DNA of 64,000 bases, from positions 3,720,001 through 3,784,000 of the forward strand of contig NZ_CP188040.1 in assembly GCF_049943125.1 (NCBI RefSeq). Direction: 5' to 3'. Positions 17,600 through 26,618 of the stretch are shown one piece after another. Within the stretch, counting starts at the first letter, position 1, and each line of letters opens with the position of its first letter. The position numbers were made by a program, and so were the translations under genes. The notes under the pieces are model-generated. The model had not been told where the DNA came from, searched no databases, and saw only the letters and a program-made list of their open reading frames with translations. The stretch comes from JAEXZL01 sp049943125. Its GTDB lineage: Bacteria > Bacillota > Clostridia > Clostridiales > Clostridiaceae.

Positions 17600-18211
17600 A
17601 TGAAATTACTATTTTTCGATACTGAGACTACCAACATAAGGCCAGGAAGTATATGCCAGCTTAGTTACATCATAGTAGACTCATCTGTAAAGCCACAAAA
17701 AACTGAAGGAAAAAACTTCTTCTTTACCGTAGAGGAAATGTCCCCTGAGGCAGAGGCTGTTCATGGCTTTTCATTAGAAAAGCTATATACTCTTTCTGAA
17801 GGAAGGTATTTCGAAGATAGCTTTGAGGAGTTTATGAAGGATTTTATTCAGGCAGATGTGGTTATCGGTCACAATGTTAGCTTCGATATAAAATTTTTAA
17901 AGCATGAGCTAGAGGGTATCGGAGAGATATATGAACCGAAAAGATTATTCTGTACCATGAACTATTATAAAAATGTATGCAGGATATTAAATCCTAGAGG
18001 TGAGTATAAAAATCCTCGTCTTGAAGAGGTGGTAAAATACTTAAATATAACCGATGAATTAATTAATTCTACTGCTTCAAGGCTCTTTGAAGGCTCAGGT
18101 AATTATCACGATGCCCGCTTTGATACAGCAGCTACATATCTAATAGTAATTGAAGGTATAAAAAAAGGCATTATTCCTCCAGGCTACTTTTCAAAGCTAT
18201 CAGGTAAATAA
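17600..18211 (+). CDS. DnaQ-like 3'-5' exonuclease
   Basis: 203 residues with the DEDDh exonuclease pattern: FFDTETT (Exo I, about residue 5), GHNVSFDIKFL (Exo II, about 92) and YHDARFDTAATYL (Exo III, about 170). It is a free-standing proofreading-type nuclease, possibly for polymerase proofreading or repair; the DNA polymerase partner is not visible. It starts about 40 bases after the arginase stop with a modest CAGGTG site, so co-transcription with arginase is possible. Confidence 0.85.
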   Translation: MKLLFFDTETTNIRPGSICQLSYIIVDSSVKPQKTEGKNFFFTVEEMSPEAEAVHGFSLEKLYTLSEGRYFEDSFEEFMKDFIQADVVIGHNVSFDIKFLKHELEGIGEIYEPKRLFCTMNYYKNVCRILNPRGEYKNPRLEEVVKYLNITDELINSTASRLFEGSGNYHDARFDTAATYLIVIEGIKKGIIPPGYFSKLSGK

Positions 18212-18261
18212 CGTTAATTTTATGTTTATATTTTGTTAATTTCTTTTTTTGTTCGTACAAC

Positions 18262-18289
18262 TTGAAAATTTTCCTTATAATGTTATAAT
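18262..18289 (+). promoter_or_regulatory. Sigma-A-type promoter for rubredoxin
   Basis: TTGAAA (18262-18267), 16 bases, TATAAT (18284-18289), about 58 bases ahead of the rubredoxin ATG. A second TATAAT lies 8 bases upstream of the first -10. Confidence 0.6.
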
Positions 18290-18346
18290 TAATATATAAT
18301 TTGTCAAAAACATTATAATATTTTTACCAATTAGGGAGGTACGTAC

Positions 18347-18508
18347 ATGAAAAGCTATATTTGTGATGTATGCGGATATGTTTATGATCCAGCAGTAGGT
18401 GATGAGGATAATGGAATTAATCCAGGAACAGCTTTTGAAGCGTTACCTGAAGATTGGGTATGTCCTCTTTGCGGAGTTGGAAAAGACCAGTTTTCACCAG
18501 TAGACTAA
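18347..18508 (+). CDS. Rubredoxin
   Basis: A 53-residue one-iron electron carrier. Two CxxC loops (CDVCGYVYDP and CPLCGVGKDQF) coordinate the single iron, and the aromatic/acidic spacing GDEDNGINPGT and PEDWVCP is textbook rubredoxin. It acts in the cytoplasm of anaerobes, commonly reducing rubrerythrin or superoxide reductase. AGGGAGG lies upstream of the ATG. It is a single gene with its own promoter and a bidirectional terminator shared with pflA. Confidence 0.97.
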   Translation: MKSYICDVCGYVYDPAVGDEDNGINPGTAFEALPEDWVCPLCGVGKDQFSPVD

Positions 18509-18524
18509 GGACTTATAGAATAAA

Positions 18525-18556
18525 AATAAAAGACTCCTCAGAGTCTTTTATTTTTT
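18525..18556. terminator. Bidirectional terminator, rubredoxin / pflA
   Basis: A perfect 12-bp stem (18525-18536 with 18541-18552), CTCA loop, T run on both strands' distal sides. Confidence 0.85.
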
Positions 18557-19264
18557 TATTAAATTTCTTAGTAATTCTTGAAGCTCCTTGCATCGAAGCT
18601 TATCCATCTCTGGAACCCCATCTAATGCATACTTCTGTTTCATTACTTCGTATTTTACAAGGCCCATTTTATGGTAAGGTAAAAGCTCTACCTTCTCTAC
18701 TCCCCTAAGACCTTTAATTATATCAGCCAAAGCTCTAATATATTCTTCATTATCATTGATACCAGGTACAACTACCTGACGTATCCACATTTTCTTTTCT
18801 AGCTTTTGTGCTGCTCCTAAAAATCTTAAGCTTTCATCTATGGTATGCCTGGTAAGGTTTAAATATCCTTTAGGCTCAATATGCTTAATATCATAAAGAA
18901 TTAAATCTACATACTTAAGAATCTCTTCATATTTACCAAGGCCACAGCCAGCAGTATCAAGAACTACATGGATTCCCTGCTCCTTACAGAGCTTAAAGGT
19001 TTCAATGAGAAAGTCAGGCTGAAGCAGTGGCTCTCCACCAGAAAAAGTGACTCCTCCCCCGGATGCTTTGTGATAGCTTTTAAATTTTAATATCTGTTTT
19101 ACTAGCTCTTCTGGACTCATCTCCGTCCCTTCAGCTACTGACCAAGTATCTGGATTATGACAGAAGGCACACCTTAAAGAGCACCCCTGTAAAAATACCA
19201 CTGTTCTTATTCCAGGGCCATCCACAAGACCCATAGATTCTATAGAATGAACTCTTCCCATCAT
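18548..19264 (-). CDS. pflA: Pyruvate formate-lyase-activating enzyme
   Basis: 238 residues, radical SAM enzyme that abstracts hydrogen from the glycyl-radical site of PflB. The 4Fe-4S motif is CSLRCAFCHNPD (CxxxCxxC, about residue 29) and the SAM-contact GGVTFSGGEPLLQ follows (about 70). AGGAGG sits seven bases ahead of the ATG. It lies 56 bases downstream of pflB, with a small hairpin and T run in between that may lower its expression relative to pflB. Confidence 0.95.
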   Translation of the reverse strand: MMGRVHSIESMGLVDGPGIRTVVFLQGCSLRCAFCHNPDTWSVAEGTEMSPEELVKQILKFKSYHKASGGGVTFSGGEPLLQPDFLIETFKLCKEQGIHVVLDTAGCGLGKYEEILKYVDLILYDIKHIEPKGYLNLTRHTIDESLRFLGAAQKLEKKMWIRQVVVPGINDNEEYIRALADIIKGLRGVEKVELLPYHKMGLVKYEVMKQKYALDGVPEMDKLRCKELQELLRNLIKK

Positions 19265-19292
19265 ACCCTTTCCTCCTTAGCTTTATAATAGA

Positions 19293-19317
19293 AAAAGGGG
19301 AAGTATATTCCCCTTTC
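19293..19317 (-). terminator. Intercistronic hairpin between pflB and pflA
   Basis: An 8-bp AAAGGGGA/TCCCCTTT stem with a 7-nt loop and a T run on the minus strand lies between pflB and pflA. It looks like a partial terminator, or a full one if pflA has its own promoter. Confidence 0.6.
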
Positions 19318-19319
19318 CT

Positions 19320-21548
19320 TTAAAGAGAACCATGGAAGGTTCTGCTTATAACCTCTAATTGCTGTTCTCTTGATAATCTATTAAACAATACTGCATAGCC
19401 GGATACTCTAATTGTAAGCTGAGGATACTTTTCTGGATGATCCATAGCTTCTATTAGTGTTTCTCTGTTAAATACATTAACATTTAAATGATGTGCTCCC
19501 TGTGTGAAATAACCATCTAAAACACTTGCAAGATTTTTATTCCTTTCTTCATCCTCTTTACCTAAAGCATCAGGAACTATGGAGAAGGTATTAGATACAC
19601 CATCCTCACAGATATGTGCATATGGGATCTTAGCTACAGAGTTCAGAGAAGCAAGTGCTCCTTGAGTATCCCTTCCATGCATAGGATTAGCTCCTGGTGC
19701 AAAGGCAACTCCTGCCTTTCTTCCATCAGGGGTAGCTCCTGTCTTCTTACCATAAACTACATTTGAGGTAATTGTTAATATAGATAAGGTATGCTTTGCA
19801 TTTCTAATTAAAGGATGCTTCTTAAGCTCCTTTGAGAACTTAGTTACAACCTCAACAGCTATATCATCAACTCTGTCATCATCATTACCATATTTAGGGA
19901 AATCTCCTTCAATCTCAAAATCAACTGCAATTCCCTGTTCATTTCTTATAGGCTTTACCTTAGCATGCTTGATAGCACTTAAGGAATCAGCTACTACTGA
20001 AAGCCCAGCTATACCAAAGGCCATTAATCTTTCAACCTCTGTATCGTGAAGAGCCATTTGTCCTGCTTCATAAGCATATTTATCATGCATGTAATGAATA
20101 ACATTCATAGTATCTACGTAAAGCCTTGCTACCTTCTCTATTACATCAAAGAAACCAGCCTTAACCTTATCATAATCCAGAATGTCATCATTATTTTTTT
20201 CAACGCCTTTAATTACAAGCTTCCCCTTCTTTTCATCAACGCCACCATTTATTGAATAAAGAAGTGCCTTAGCTAGATTACATCTTGCTCCAAAATACTG
20301 CATCTGCTTTCCTACAGTCATTGCAGATACACAGCAAGCAATTGCATAGTCATCGCCAAACATTGGTCTCATAAGGTCGTCATTCTCATATTGTATAGAG
20401 TCTGTTAGTATTGACATCTCTGCACAGAATTTCTTAAAGTCCTCAGGTAAATTCTCTGACCATAGCACTGTCATATTTGGCTCTGGTGCAGGTCCTAAAT
20501 TAATTAGTGTGTGAAGGTATCTATAGGAATTCTTTGTTACAAGAGTCTTTCCGTTAACACCCATTCCTCCAATTGATTCTGTTACCCAGGTAGGGTCTCC
20601 AGCAAATAGATCGTCATATTCAGGAGTCCTTAAATGTCTTACAATTCTAAGCTTTATAATAAACTGATCAATAAGCTCCTGAGCCTCCTGCTCAGTTATT
20701 AAACCAGCCTTTAAGTCTCTTTCGATATATATATCTAAGAAGGTGCTTGTTCTTCCCAAGGACATTGCAGCACCGTTGCTTTCCTTAACAGCAGCTAAAT
20801 AACCTAAATAAAGAGCTTGTACAGCTTCTTTAGCTGTTGCGGCAGGCTTTGAAATATCTATGCCATATTTTTGCGCCATAGATTTCATCATTTCTAGTGC
20901 TCTGATTTGCTCTGTAACTTCTTCTCTTTTTTGTATTAATGCCTCAAGCATATCACCCTTAAGGTTTTTTAAATCCTCTTTTTTCTTCTCTATAAGAAAG
21001 TCTATACCATATAGTGGTATTCTTCTGTAATCGCCAATAATTCTTCCTCTACCATAGGCATCTGGAAGACCTGTTAAAAGTCCTGCAGAACGGGCAGCTC
21101 TTGTTTCATCAGTATAAGCGTCAAAAACTCCCTGATTATGTGTCTTTCTATATTGGTTAAAATATTTATCAATATCTTCATTTAATTTATAATCATAAGC
21201 CTCCAGAGAAGTATGAACCATTCTCATTCCACCAAATGGATTTACAATTCTTTTTAGTGGAGCATCAGTCTGAAGACCATAAATCACTTCATTTTCTTTA
21301 TCTATATATCCTGCATCATAGTTATCGATGCCAGACACCTTATTAACTTCTACATCTAGAACTCCCTTTTCTCTTTCTTTCTTAAGAAGCTCTAACATTT
21401 CATCCCATACTGCCTTGGTTCTATCAGTAGGTCCTTGAAGGAAGTTCTTATCTCCTTCATAAGGAGTATAATTTTTTTGAATAAAATTTCTTACGTCAAT
21501 TTCCTTCATCCAACTACCTGAATTAAACCCCTGCCATTGTATATTCAT
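19320..21548 (-). CDS. pflB: Formate C-acetyltransferase (pyruvate formate-lyase)
   Basis: 742 residues, glycyl-radical enzyme converting pyruvate and CoA to acetyl-CoA and formate under anaerobic conditions. The catalytic cysteine pair is in IACCVSAM (about residue 407) and the radical glycine in RVSGYAVLF near the C-terminus. The sequence also has GGMRMVH and the DYGIGM-like substrate region typical of PflB rather than diol dehydratase. The ATG used is six bases after GGAGG; an ATG six bases earlier abuts that site. pflA follows. Confidence 0.97.
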   Translation of the reverse strand: MNIQWQGFNSGSWMKEIDVRNFIQKNYTPYEGDKNFLQGPTDRTKAVWDEMLELLKKEREKGVLDVEVNKVSGIDNYDAGYIDKENEVIYGLQTDAPLKRIVNPFGGMRMVHTSLEAYDYKLNEDIDKYFNQYRKTHNQGVFDAYTDETRAARSAGLLTGLPDAYGRGRIIGDYRRIPLYGIDFLIEKKKEDLKNLKGDMLEALIQKREEVTEQIRALEMMKSMAQKYGIDISKPAATAKEAVQALYLGYLAAVKESNGAAMSLGRTSTFLDIYIERDLKAGLITEQEAQELIDQFIIKLRIVRHLRTPEYDDLFAGDPTWVTESIGGMGVNGKTLVTKNSYRYLHTLINLGPAPEPNMTVLWSENLPEDFKKFCAEMSILTDSIQYENDDLMRPMFGDDYAIACCVSAMTVGKQMQYFGARCNLAKALLYSINGGVDEKKGKLVIKGVEKNNDDILDYDKVKAGFFDVIEKVARLYVDTMNVIHYMHDKYAYEAGQMALHDTEVERLMAFGIAGLSVVADSLSAIKHAKVKPIRNEQGIAVDFEIEGDFPKYGNDDDRVDDIAVEVVTKFSKELKKHPLIRNAKHTLSILTITSNVVYGKKTGATPDGRKAGVAFAPGANPMHGRDTQGALASLNSVAKIPYAHICEDGVSNTFSIVPDALGKEDEERNKNLASVLDGYFTQGAHHLNVNVFNRETLIEAMDHPEKYPQLTIRVSGYAVLFNRLSREQQLEVISRTFHGSL

Positions 21549-21650
21549 ATACATCCTCCTTTGTTAATTTGTAAACACTTGCTGACTAACAATATATATT
21601 ATATAACAACACTAAGAATTATGTAATACTTATTATTAATTATTTTACAA

Positions 21651-21681
21651 AAAAATTTAAGTCGCAATATTACGACTTAAA
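21651..21681 (-). terminator. Terminator after the beta-lactamase-like gene
   Basis: A perfect 9-bp stem (21656-21664 with 21673-21681), 8-nt loop, and a T run on the minus strand. The right arm overlaps the last codons of the gene. Confidence 0.75.
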
Positions 21682-22450
21682 TCCATAGATTATTTATACT
21701 GTCCCACATCATCTTCCCTGCTTTTGCTAAAGTAACTAAGCCATATACACTATTAGGAACCTCTGAACTCATCACTGTGAAGGTAAAGTTGCCTTTTTGT
21801 AGCCTTATGAGCATAGTGTCATTTTCAATTGAAGTCTTATCTCCAGTTTTATTGGATATATAGCTTTTTAAATCCTCTGAAATGTAAAGAGTGCTTTTAC
21901 TCTTTAACTGCTGCCTACTTAGAAGATTAATCAAGCCTTCACTATTCTCTTTTGAAAGATAAGTATTGTTCATCAATGCTTTCCAGCAAAGACTCAAATC
22001 ATAGCTGGTGCTTATATTTTCCTCTTCATCCTTAGATACATCGGAGGTTTTACTTTTTAAGATGGTATTTTTCAATCCAAGCTCTTTAAAATTGTCATTT
22101 ATCTTTTTCATTCCTACTATACTGATTATTTTATTTGAAGCAGTATTATCACTTTGAATAAGCATAGCTGCTATAAGCTCTTTTAATGTATATTCTCTCT
22201 CACCTAGCTCATAGATAATTCCGGTACCGAAAACCTTATCAGATTCATTAATATAATGCTTATCTTCTAAAGTATAATTACCCCTCTCTACTTCCTTTAG
22301 TAGCGCTAAAGCAATGGGTAGTTTTATACATCCAGCTGCTATCATAGGAACGTTTTCATTGTAGCCGTAAACGTAACCGCTGCTGATATCCTCGAAATAA
22401 AAGCTATATTTTCCTGCTCTAGATTCGAAATATTTTTTTATTTCTTTCAT
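21677..22450 (-). CDS. Class A beta-lactamase-like protein lacking the nucleophilic serine
   Basis: 257 residues with the overall order of class A serine beta-lactamases. At the SxxK position the protein reads AAGCIKLP (residues 38-45), so the nucleophile is Gly (codon GGA) followed by Cys. SDN (100-102) and KTG (201-203) are intact. The omega-loop Glu motif is not recognisable. There is no signal peptide or lipobox: the N-terminus is MKEIKKYFES, so it is probably cytoplasmic. Beta-lactam hydrolysis by the classic mechanism is not expected. It may be a scaffold or binding protein, or the adjacent Cys may act; both are inferences. It is a single gene upstream of pflB. Confidence 0.75.
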   Translation of the reverse strand: MKEIKKYFESRAGKYSFYFEDISSGYVYGYNENVPMIAAGCIKLPIALALLKEVERGNYTLEDKHYINESDKVFGTGIIYELGEREYTLKELIAAMLIQSDNTASNKIISIVGMKKINDNFKELGLKNTILKSKTSDVSKDEEENISTSYDLSLCWKALMNNTYLSKENSEGLINLLSRQQLKSKSTLYISEDLKSYISNKTGDKTSIENDTMLIRLQKGNFTFTVMSSEVPNSVYGLVTLAKAGKMMWDSINNLWI

Positions 22451-22520
22451 AGTATCCTCCAGTAATGTAGTATATATCGTATTATAACATATGTTAAAAT
22501 AATTTCAAAGTTAAAGCTCG

Positions 22521-22549
22521 TAAAGAAAAGCATCAGAAATCTGATGCTT
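22521..22549 (-). terminator. Terminator after the phosphofructokinase gene
   Basis: A perfect 9-bp AAGCATCAG/CTGATGCTT stem with a 4-nt loop and TTTTCTTTA following on the minus strand, 6 bases after the stop. Confidence 0.7.
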
Positions 22550-22554
22550 AACCT

Positions 22555-23652
22555 TTATGCTCCAAAAGAGATTCCTATTTTTTTAGCCATATTTACCAGT
22601 TCACCCTGAGGGTCTACATTTTTATCCTTACCAATAACCTCTTCTAGAGGAACACTGGATATATCATTACCCCTTAGGGATACCATATTTCCAAATTTAC
22701 CAGCATTGATAAGCTCTGCTGCTGCTACCCCATATCTTGTAGATAAAATTCTATCATAGGTAGAGGTATTACCACCTCTCTGTACGTGGCCTAATATTGT
22801 AGCACGGATTTCATGTCCTTTCACAATTCCTTCAAGATCAACAGCTATTTTATTACCAACTCCGCCTAATCTTATGGGATCTGGACTATCCGCAACTATC
22901 TTACTTACAGTAACCTCTCCATCCTTAGCTTTAGCTCCCTCTGCAACAACTATTATGCTAAAAGGTCTTCCAGCTTCCTGCCTTGCATAAATCTTTTCAG
23001 CTACCTTATTAATATCGTAAGGTATTTCTGGTATCAAAATAACATCTGCAGAGCCTGCAATACCTGAATGAAGAGCAATCCAACCAGCGTTTCTGCCCAT
23101 AACTTCACATACCATGATTCTATGATGAGATTCTGCCGTGGTGTGTAGTCTATCAAGAGCCTCCGTTGCAATATCTATAGCTGTATTAAAACCAAAGGTA
23201 ACATCTGTCGCAGCTAAATCATTATCTATGGTCTTAGGAACGCCGATAACCTTTACACCCTTTCTAGAGAAATCTCTAGCGCTGGTAAGGGTTCCATCCC
23301 CTCCGATTACTACTAATGCATCTATTCCAGCTTTTTTTAGATTTTCAACAGCTACATCAGAAACATCCTTCTTTACAGGAACTCCATTTTCCTCCACAGT
23401 ATAATCGAATAGATTGTCCTTATTTGAACTGTAAAGAATCGTTCCCCCTTTGTGAAGTATCCCTGATACTGTATCTAAAGTTAATGGAATATAATCGTTG
23501 TTGTATAGTCCTCTATAACCATATCTGTAGCCTACTACTTCGTATCCATACTGAAGTATTGCTGTTCTAGTAACAGCTCTAATAACTGCATTCAAACCGG
23601 GACAATCACCGCCGCCGGTCAATAAAGCTATCCTTTTGATATCCTGTGTCAT
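22555..23652 (-). CDS. pfkA: 6-phosphofructokinase, mixed-substrate (ATP/PPi) type
   Basis: 365 residues, longer than the 320-residue PfkA of Bacillus. It phosphorylates fructose 6-phosphate in glycolysis. Phosphoryl-donor residues are mixed: GGDGT (117-121) has the Gly of ATP enzymes, while VPKTIDND (139-145) has the Lys of PPi-type enzymes instead of Gly. This combination marks the mixed-substrate clade (group III), in which the donor can be either. Other motifs, GGGDCPGLNAVIR and EVMGRNAGW, are intact. GGGGGAA precedes the ATG. It is not next to pyruvate kinase, unlike the usual pfkA-pykA pair. Confidence 0.9.
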   Translation of the reverse strand: MTQDIKRIALLTGGGDCPGLNAVIRAVTRTAILQYGYEVVGYRYGYRGLYNNDYIPLTLDTVSGILHKGGTILYSSNKDNLFDYTVEENGVPVKKDVSDVAVENLKKAGIDALVVIGGDGTLTSARDFSRKGVKVIGVPKTIDNDLAATDVTFGFNTAIDIATEALDRLHTTAESHHRIMVCEVMGRNAGWIALHSGIAGSADVILIPEIPYDINKVAEKIYARQEAGRPFSIIVVAEGAKAKDGEVTVSKIVADSPDPIRLGGVGNKIAVDLEGIVKGHEIRATILGHVQRGGNTSTYDRILSTRYGVAAAELINAGKFGNMVSLRGNDISSVPLEEVIGKDKNVDPQGELVNMAKKIGISFGA

Positions 23653-23910
23653 GAAATTTCCCCCTTGCTTATATTTAGCAGCTACAATTAATAATTAAGC
23701 CTGCTGCTAATATTACTTACAATACTACTTAAACAAGTGAATTAGAAGCTTAATTTTACTGTGTTTATAGATAGATATTTCTATGTTGTAGAATACCACA
23801 GTACAGAAGTTTTTTAAAGTATATTTATAATATTTGTCAATTATGGCATATTTAATAATTAAAATTATAAAATTCTACAAAAGTGATAATAAAATTGAAA
23901 ATCCTCATTT

Positions 23911-24714
23911 CTAAAATAAATATATAACACCAATGAGCAGGTTAATAAAGGCGAAGATTCTAAGACTTTTCTTCTTTCCTAAAGCTATTAATAAATCTAT
24001 TGTAAGAAGTGACATTAAAAAGGAAACTAAAATCACTAGGAGATATGTTAAAATAACCTCTGAGTTTAATAATACAGCATCTAATGAAAGGAAGGAAACT
24101 AACAGATTTATTATATATATACACAGTGAGCTTATAAGAGAGTACTCTATGCCAGAATAAGTAGAAACACCTATAAGCCAGCAGCCTATCATTCCTCCTA
24201 TTACAGGAGATATCCCAAAAGATAAAAGAACACACTGTATTATTCCTAAAATTAATACATTTTTTAATGCAACCCTTTCAATTCTGATAATTTTAGAACC
24301 TTTTATCCTATTCTTTTTGTATAATCTCTCAGTTATAATAAACAAAATAGCTACAATAATTATTATAATATAATTAACATTGCGAACACCTATCAAATAG
24401 CTCTCCTTACTCTTAAATAAAACAATAGCTACCATTGAAGGTAATGAACCAAACACAATATTCTTCCACAGCTTAATATCAAAGTGATTCTCCCCTGTTT
24501 TCAAAGGATTAAACCTTGTTCTATATAAGAAGATCACCGCTATTGATGCACCAATGATTCCCATTCCTTTTATTAGCATAATTATACCATCATCGTAGAC
24601 TGTAATCAGAAGGTTTAAAATCCCCTTTTTTTCAGAATAAGATATTGGTAGATAATAAGAGCCCCCAATTAGCATAGCATATATAAGATTTTTAAAAATT
24701 TGAACAAAATCCAT
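23911..24714 (-). CDS. UppP/BacA-like membrane protein lacking catalytic residues
   Basis: 267 residues with about seven to eight membrane helices, close to the 273 residues of undecaprenyl-diphosphatase UppP. Two inverted-repeat-like motifs align by eye: GGSYYLPISYSEKK (17-30) with the UppP EGLTEFLPxSSxGH loop, and GIIQCVLLSFGISPVIGG (157-174) with GxxQxxALxPGISRSG. The two glutamates, the histidine and the arginine needed for catalysis are Ile, Tyr, Lys and Pro here. So the fold may persist while phosphatase activity does not. Flippase/carrier binding is an inference. The ATG is six bases after AGGGGG; earlier ATGs overlap it. Confidence 0.6.
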   Translation of the reverse strand: MDFVQIFKNLIYAMLIGGSYYLPISYSEKKGILNLLITVYDDGIIMLIKGMGIIGASIAVIFLYRTRFNPLKTGENHFDIKLWKNIVFGSLPSMVAIVLFKSKESYLIGVRNVNYIIIIIVAILFIITERLYKKNRIKGSKIIRIERVALKNVLILGIIQCVLLSFGISPVIGGMIGCWLIGVSTYSGIEYSLISSLCIYIINLLVSFLSLDAVLLNSEVILTYLLVILVSFLMSLLTIDLLIALGKKKSLRIFAFINLLIGVIYLF

Positions 24715-24785
24715 TTTCATCCCCCTCATACCATAGAGTTATTATAATTATAACCATTAAAGTAATTATATGTCTATTTATCCGA

Positions 24786-24818
24786 TAAAAAAAACTGTGA
24801 TTCATCATCACAGTTTTT
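24786..24818 (-). terminator. Terminator after pckA
   Basis: A perfect 12-bp stem (24790-24801 with 24807-24818) with a 5-nt loop; the minus strand continues with a T run. Confidence 0.8.
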
Positions 24819-24836
24819 ACATATTGAGAATACCTT

Positions 24837-26348
24837 TTATAGATATCTTTTATAATTCTTTTGAAATTTTTCTTTTAGACTATTCATCGAAGCAAAATAA
24901 TCCTCTTTATTCTTCCAAGTATTTTCCGGTATCAATAGCTCCTCAGGAACCATAGGGCAGCTCTTTGGAACCAATAAATCTAATCCCTCATGAAGCCTCC
25001 ATCCCATCTCCTCTAGAGTTCCATCCACAGCAGCTGAAACCATAGCCCTGGTATATTTTAAAGGTATTCTTCTACCTGTTCCGTATGGTCCTTCAATCCA
25101 TCCAGTATTTACCATATATACTCTTACACCATATTTATCTATTTTCTCTCCTAGGAGCTTTGCATATTTTTTAGGGTGTAAAGGCATAAAGGGTTCTCCA
25201 AAGCAAGTGGAGAAGGTAGCCTCTGGTTCCTTAAGTCCTCTTTCTGTCCCCGCAACTTTACTAGTATAACCAGAGAGGAAATAATACATCGCCTGCTCCT
25301 TTGTCAGCTTTGATATAGGTGGTATTACCCCAAATGCATCGGCGGTAAGGAATAATATTACCCTAGGTATTCCTCCTCTTCCATCATCCTTTATATTATT
25401 GATATAATTCAATGGATAAGCCGCTCTAGTATTTTCAGTTAATGAATCATCATCATATTGTGGAATGTTTTCATTATCTAGCACAACATTTTCCAGAACA
25501 CTTCCAAGCCTTATAGCATCATATATATCCTTTTCTCTATCCCTAGATAAATTTATTGCTTTTGCATAACAGCCTCCTTCAAAGTTAAATATCCCATCAT
25601 CACTCCAACCATGCTCATCATCTCCAATAAGAGCTCTATTAGGATCTGCAGACAATGTGGTTTTACCAGTGCCTGATAGGCCAAAAAGGATAGCCACGTC
25701 ACCATCTTTTCCTTCATTAGCAGAGCAATGCATCGGTAGCACCCCTCTTTGAGGCAGGAAGAAATTCATAGCTGTAAATATTGCCTTTTTAATTTCTCCA
25801 CTGTATTGAGTACCACCAATTATTATTGTTTTATCCTTTAAGTTAAGTATTATAAAGGCTTCCGAGTTGAGATTATATTTATCCTTATCAGCTTTAAACC
25901 CAGGAGCAGAGATAACAGTAAAACCATCCCTATTTGCAATATCTATTCCTTTTATAAATAGCTGGCTACAAAATAAAGCCTGTGAAGCATATTCACAGAT
26001 GCATCTTACATTATAAGAATAATCAGCTGCTGCACCAACTCGTCCATTAACAGCGAAAACTTCTTTATCCTTAAGATAATTCTTTATAGACCATAGTAAA
26101 TCATCATAGATTGCTTCGGTAATAGGTCTATTAACACTTCCCCAATTTATTGTATCATCAGTAATTTCATCCTTTACTATATACCTATCCTTAGGAGACC
26201 TTCCGGTATAGCAACCTGTTTTAATAGACAGAGCCCCAGTATCTGTAAGTTCTCCCTCTCCTCTTTTTATAGCTTGTTCAATAAGCTGTACTGGATTCAA
26301 ACCCTCGTAAACCTTTTCACATATAACTGAATCTTTATAAATAATCAT
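24837..26348 (-). CDS. pckA: Phosphoenolpyruvate carboxykinase (ATP)
   Basis: 503 residues, interconverts oxaloacetate and PEP with ATP. The kinase-1 P-loop is FGLSGTGKTTLS (about residue 222), kinase-2 is LIGDDEHGW (about 240), and the family signature VLPMHCSANEG precedes them. The N-terminal CYTGRSPKDRYIV and the C-terminal NTGWIEGPYGTG match the ATP-dependent class. GGGAGG precedes the ATG. Single gene with its own terminator. Confidence 0.97.
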   Translation of the reverse strand: MIIYKDSVICEKVYEGLNPVQLIEQAIKRGEGELTDTGALSIKTGCYTGRSPKDRYIVKDEITDDTINWGSVNRPITEAIYDDLLWSIKNYLKDKEVFAVNGRVGAAADYSYNVRCICEYASQALFCSQLFIKGIDIANRDGFTVISAPGFKADKDKYNLNSEAFIILNLKDKTIIIGGTQYSGEIKKAIFTAMNFFLPQRGVLPMHCSANEGKDGDVAILFGLSGTGKTTLSADPNRALIGDDEHGWSDDGIFNFEGGCYAKAINLSRDREKDIYDAIRLGSVLENVVLDNENIPQYDDDSLTENTRAAYPLNYINNIKDDGRGGIPRVILFLTADAFGVIPPISKLTKEQAMYYFLSGYTSKVAGTERGLKEPEATFSTCFGEPFMPLHPKKYAKLLGEKIDKYGVRVYMVNTGWIEGPYGTGRRIPLKYTRAMVSAAVDGTLEEMGWRLHEGLDLLVPKSCPMVPEELLIPENTWKNKEDYFASMNSLKEKFQKNYKRYL

Positions 26349-26618
26349 AAGTATCCTCCCATAAGCATTGTAATACTATTATTCCATCTCTTTTGAATTT
26401 TTGCAAGAAAAAAACTATTTTTTTGATTATAAATTTCACTTTGTGCAACTTTGTAATCATTATGAGTTAAATTCGATAAATATACTCACTATTATATAGC
26501 ATATTTGGAATATATAAGCTTCATTAAAATAGTATTTTAATTACTTAACCAATGAATTATTGATGCTAGGAATAGAAATACTTTTATGATATACTCATAA
26601 TAGTTTTAATTTATACAA

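Noticed and set aside
23680..23725. TTAGCAG...CTGCTAA inverted repeat upstream of the phosphofructokinase gene
   Set aside because: Short arms and a long loop of about 20 bases; no T run and no match to a known regulator site.
24837..26348. Possibility that the 5.7-kb PEPCK-like gene is a duplicate of pckA
   Set aside because: Similarity is confined to the P-loop region; the rest of the proteins do not align, so it is distant homology, not duplication.
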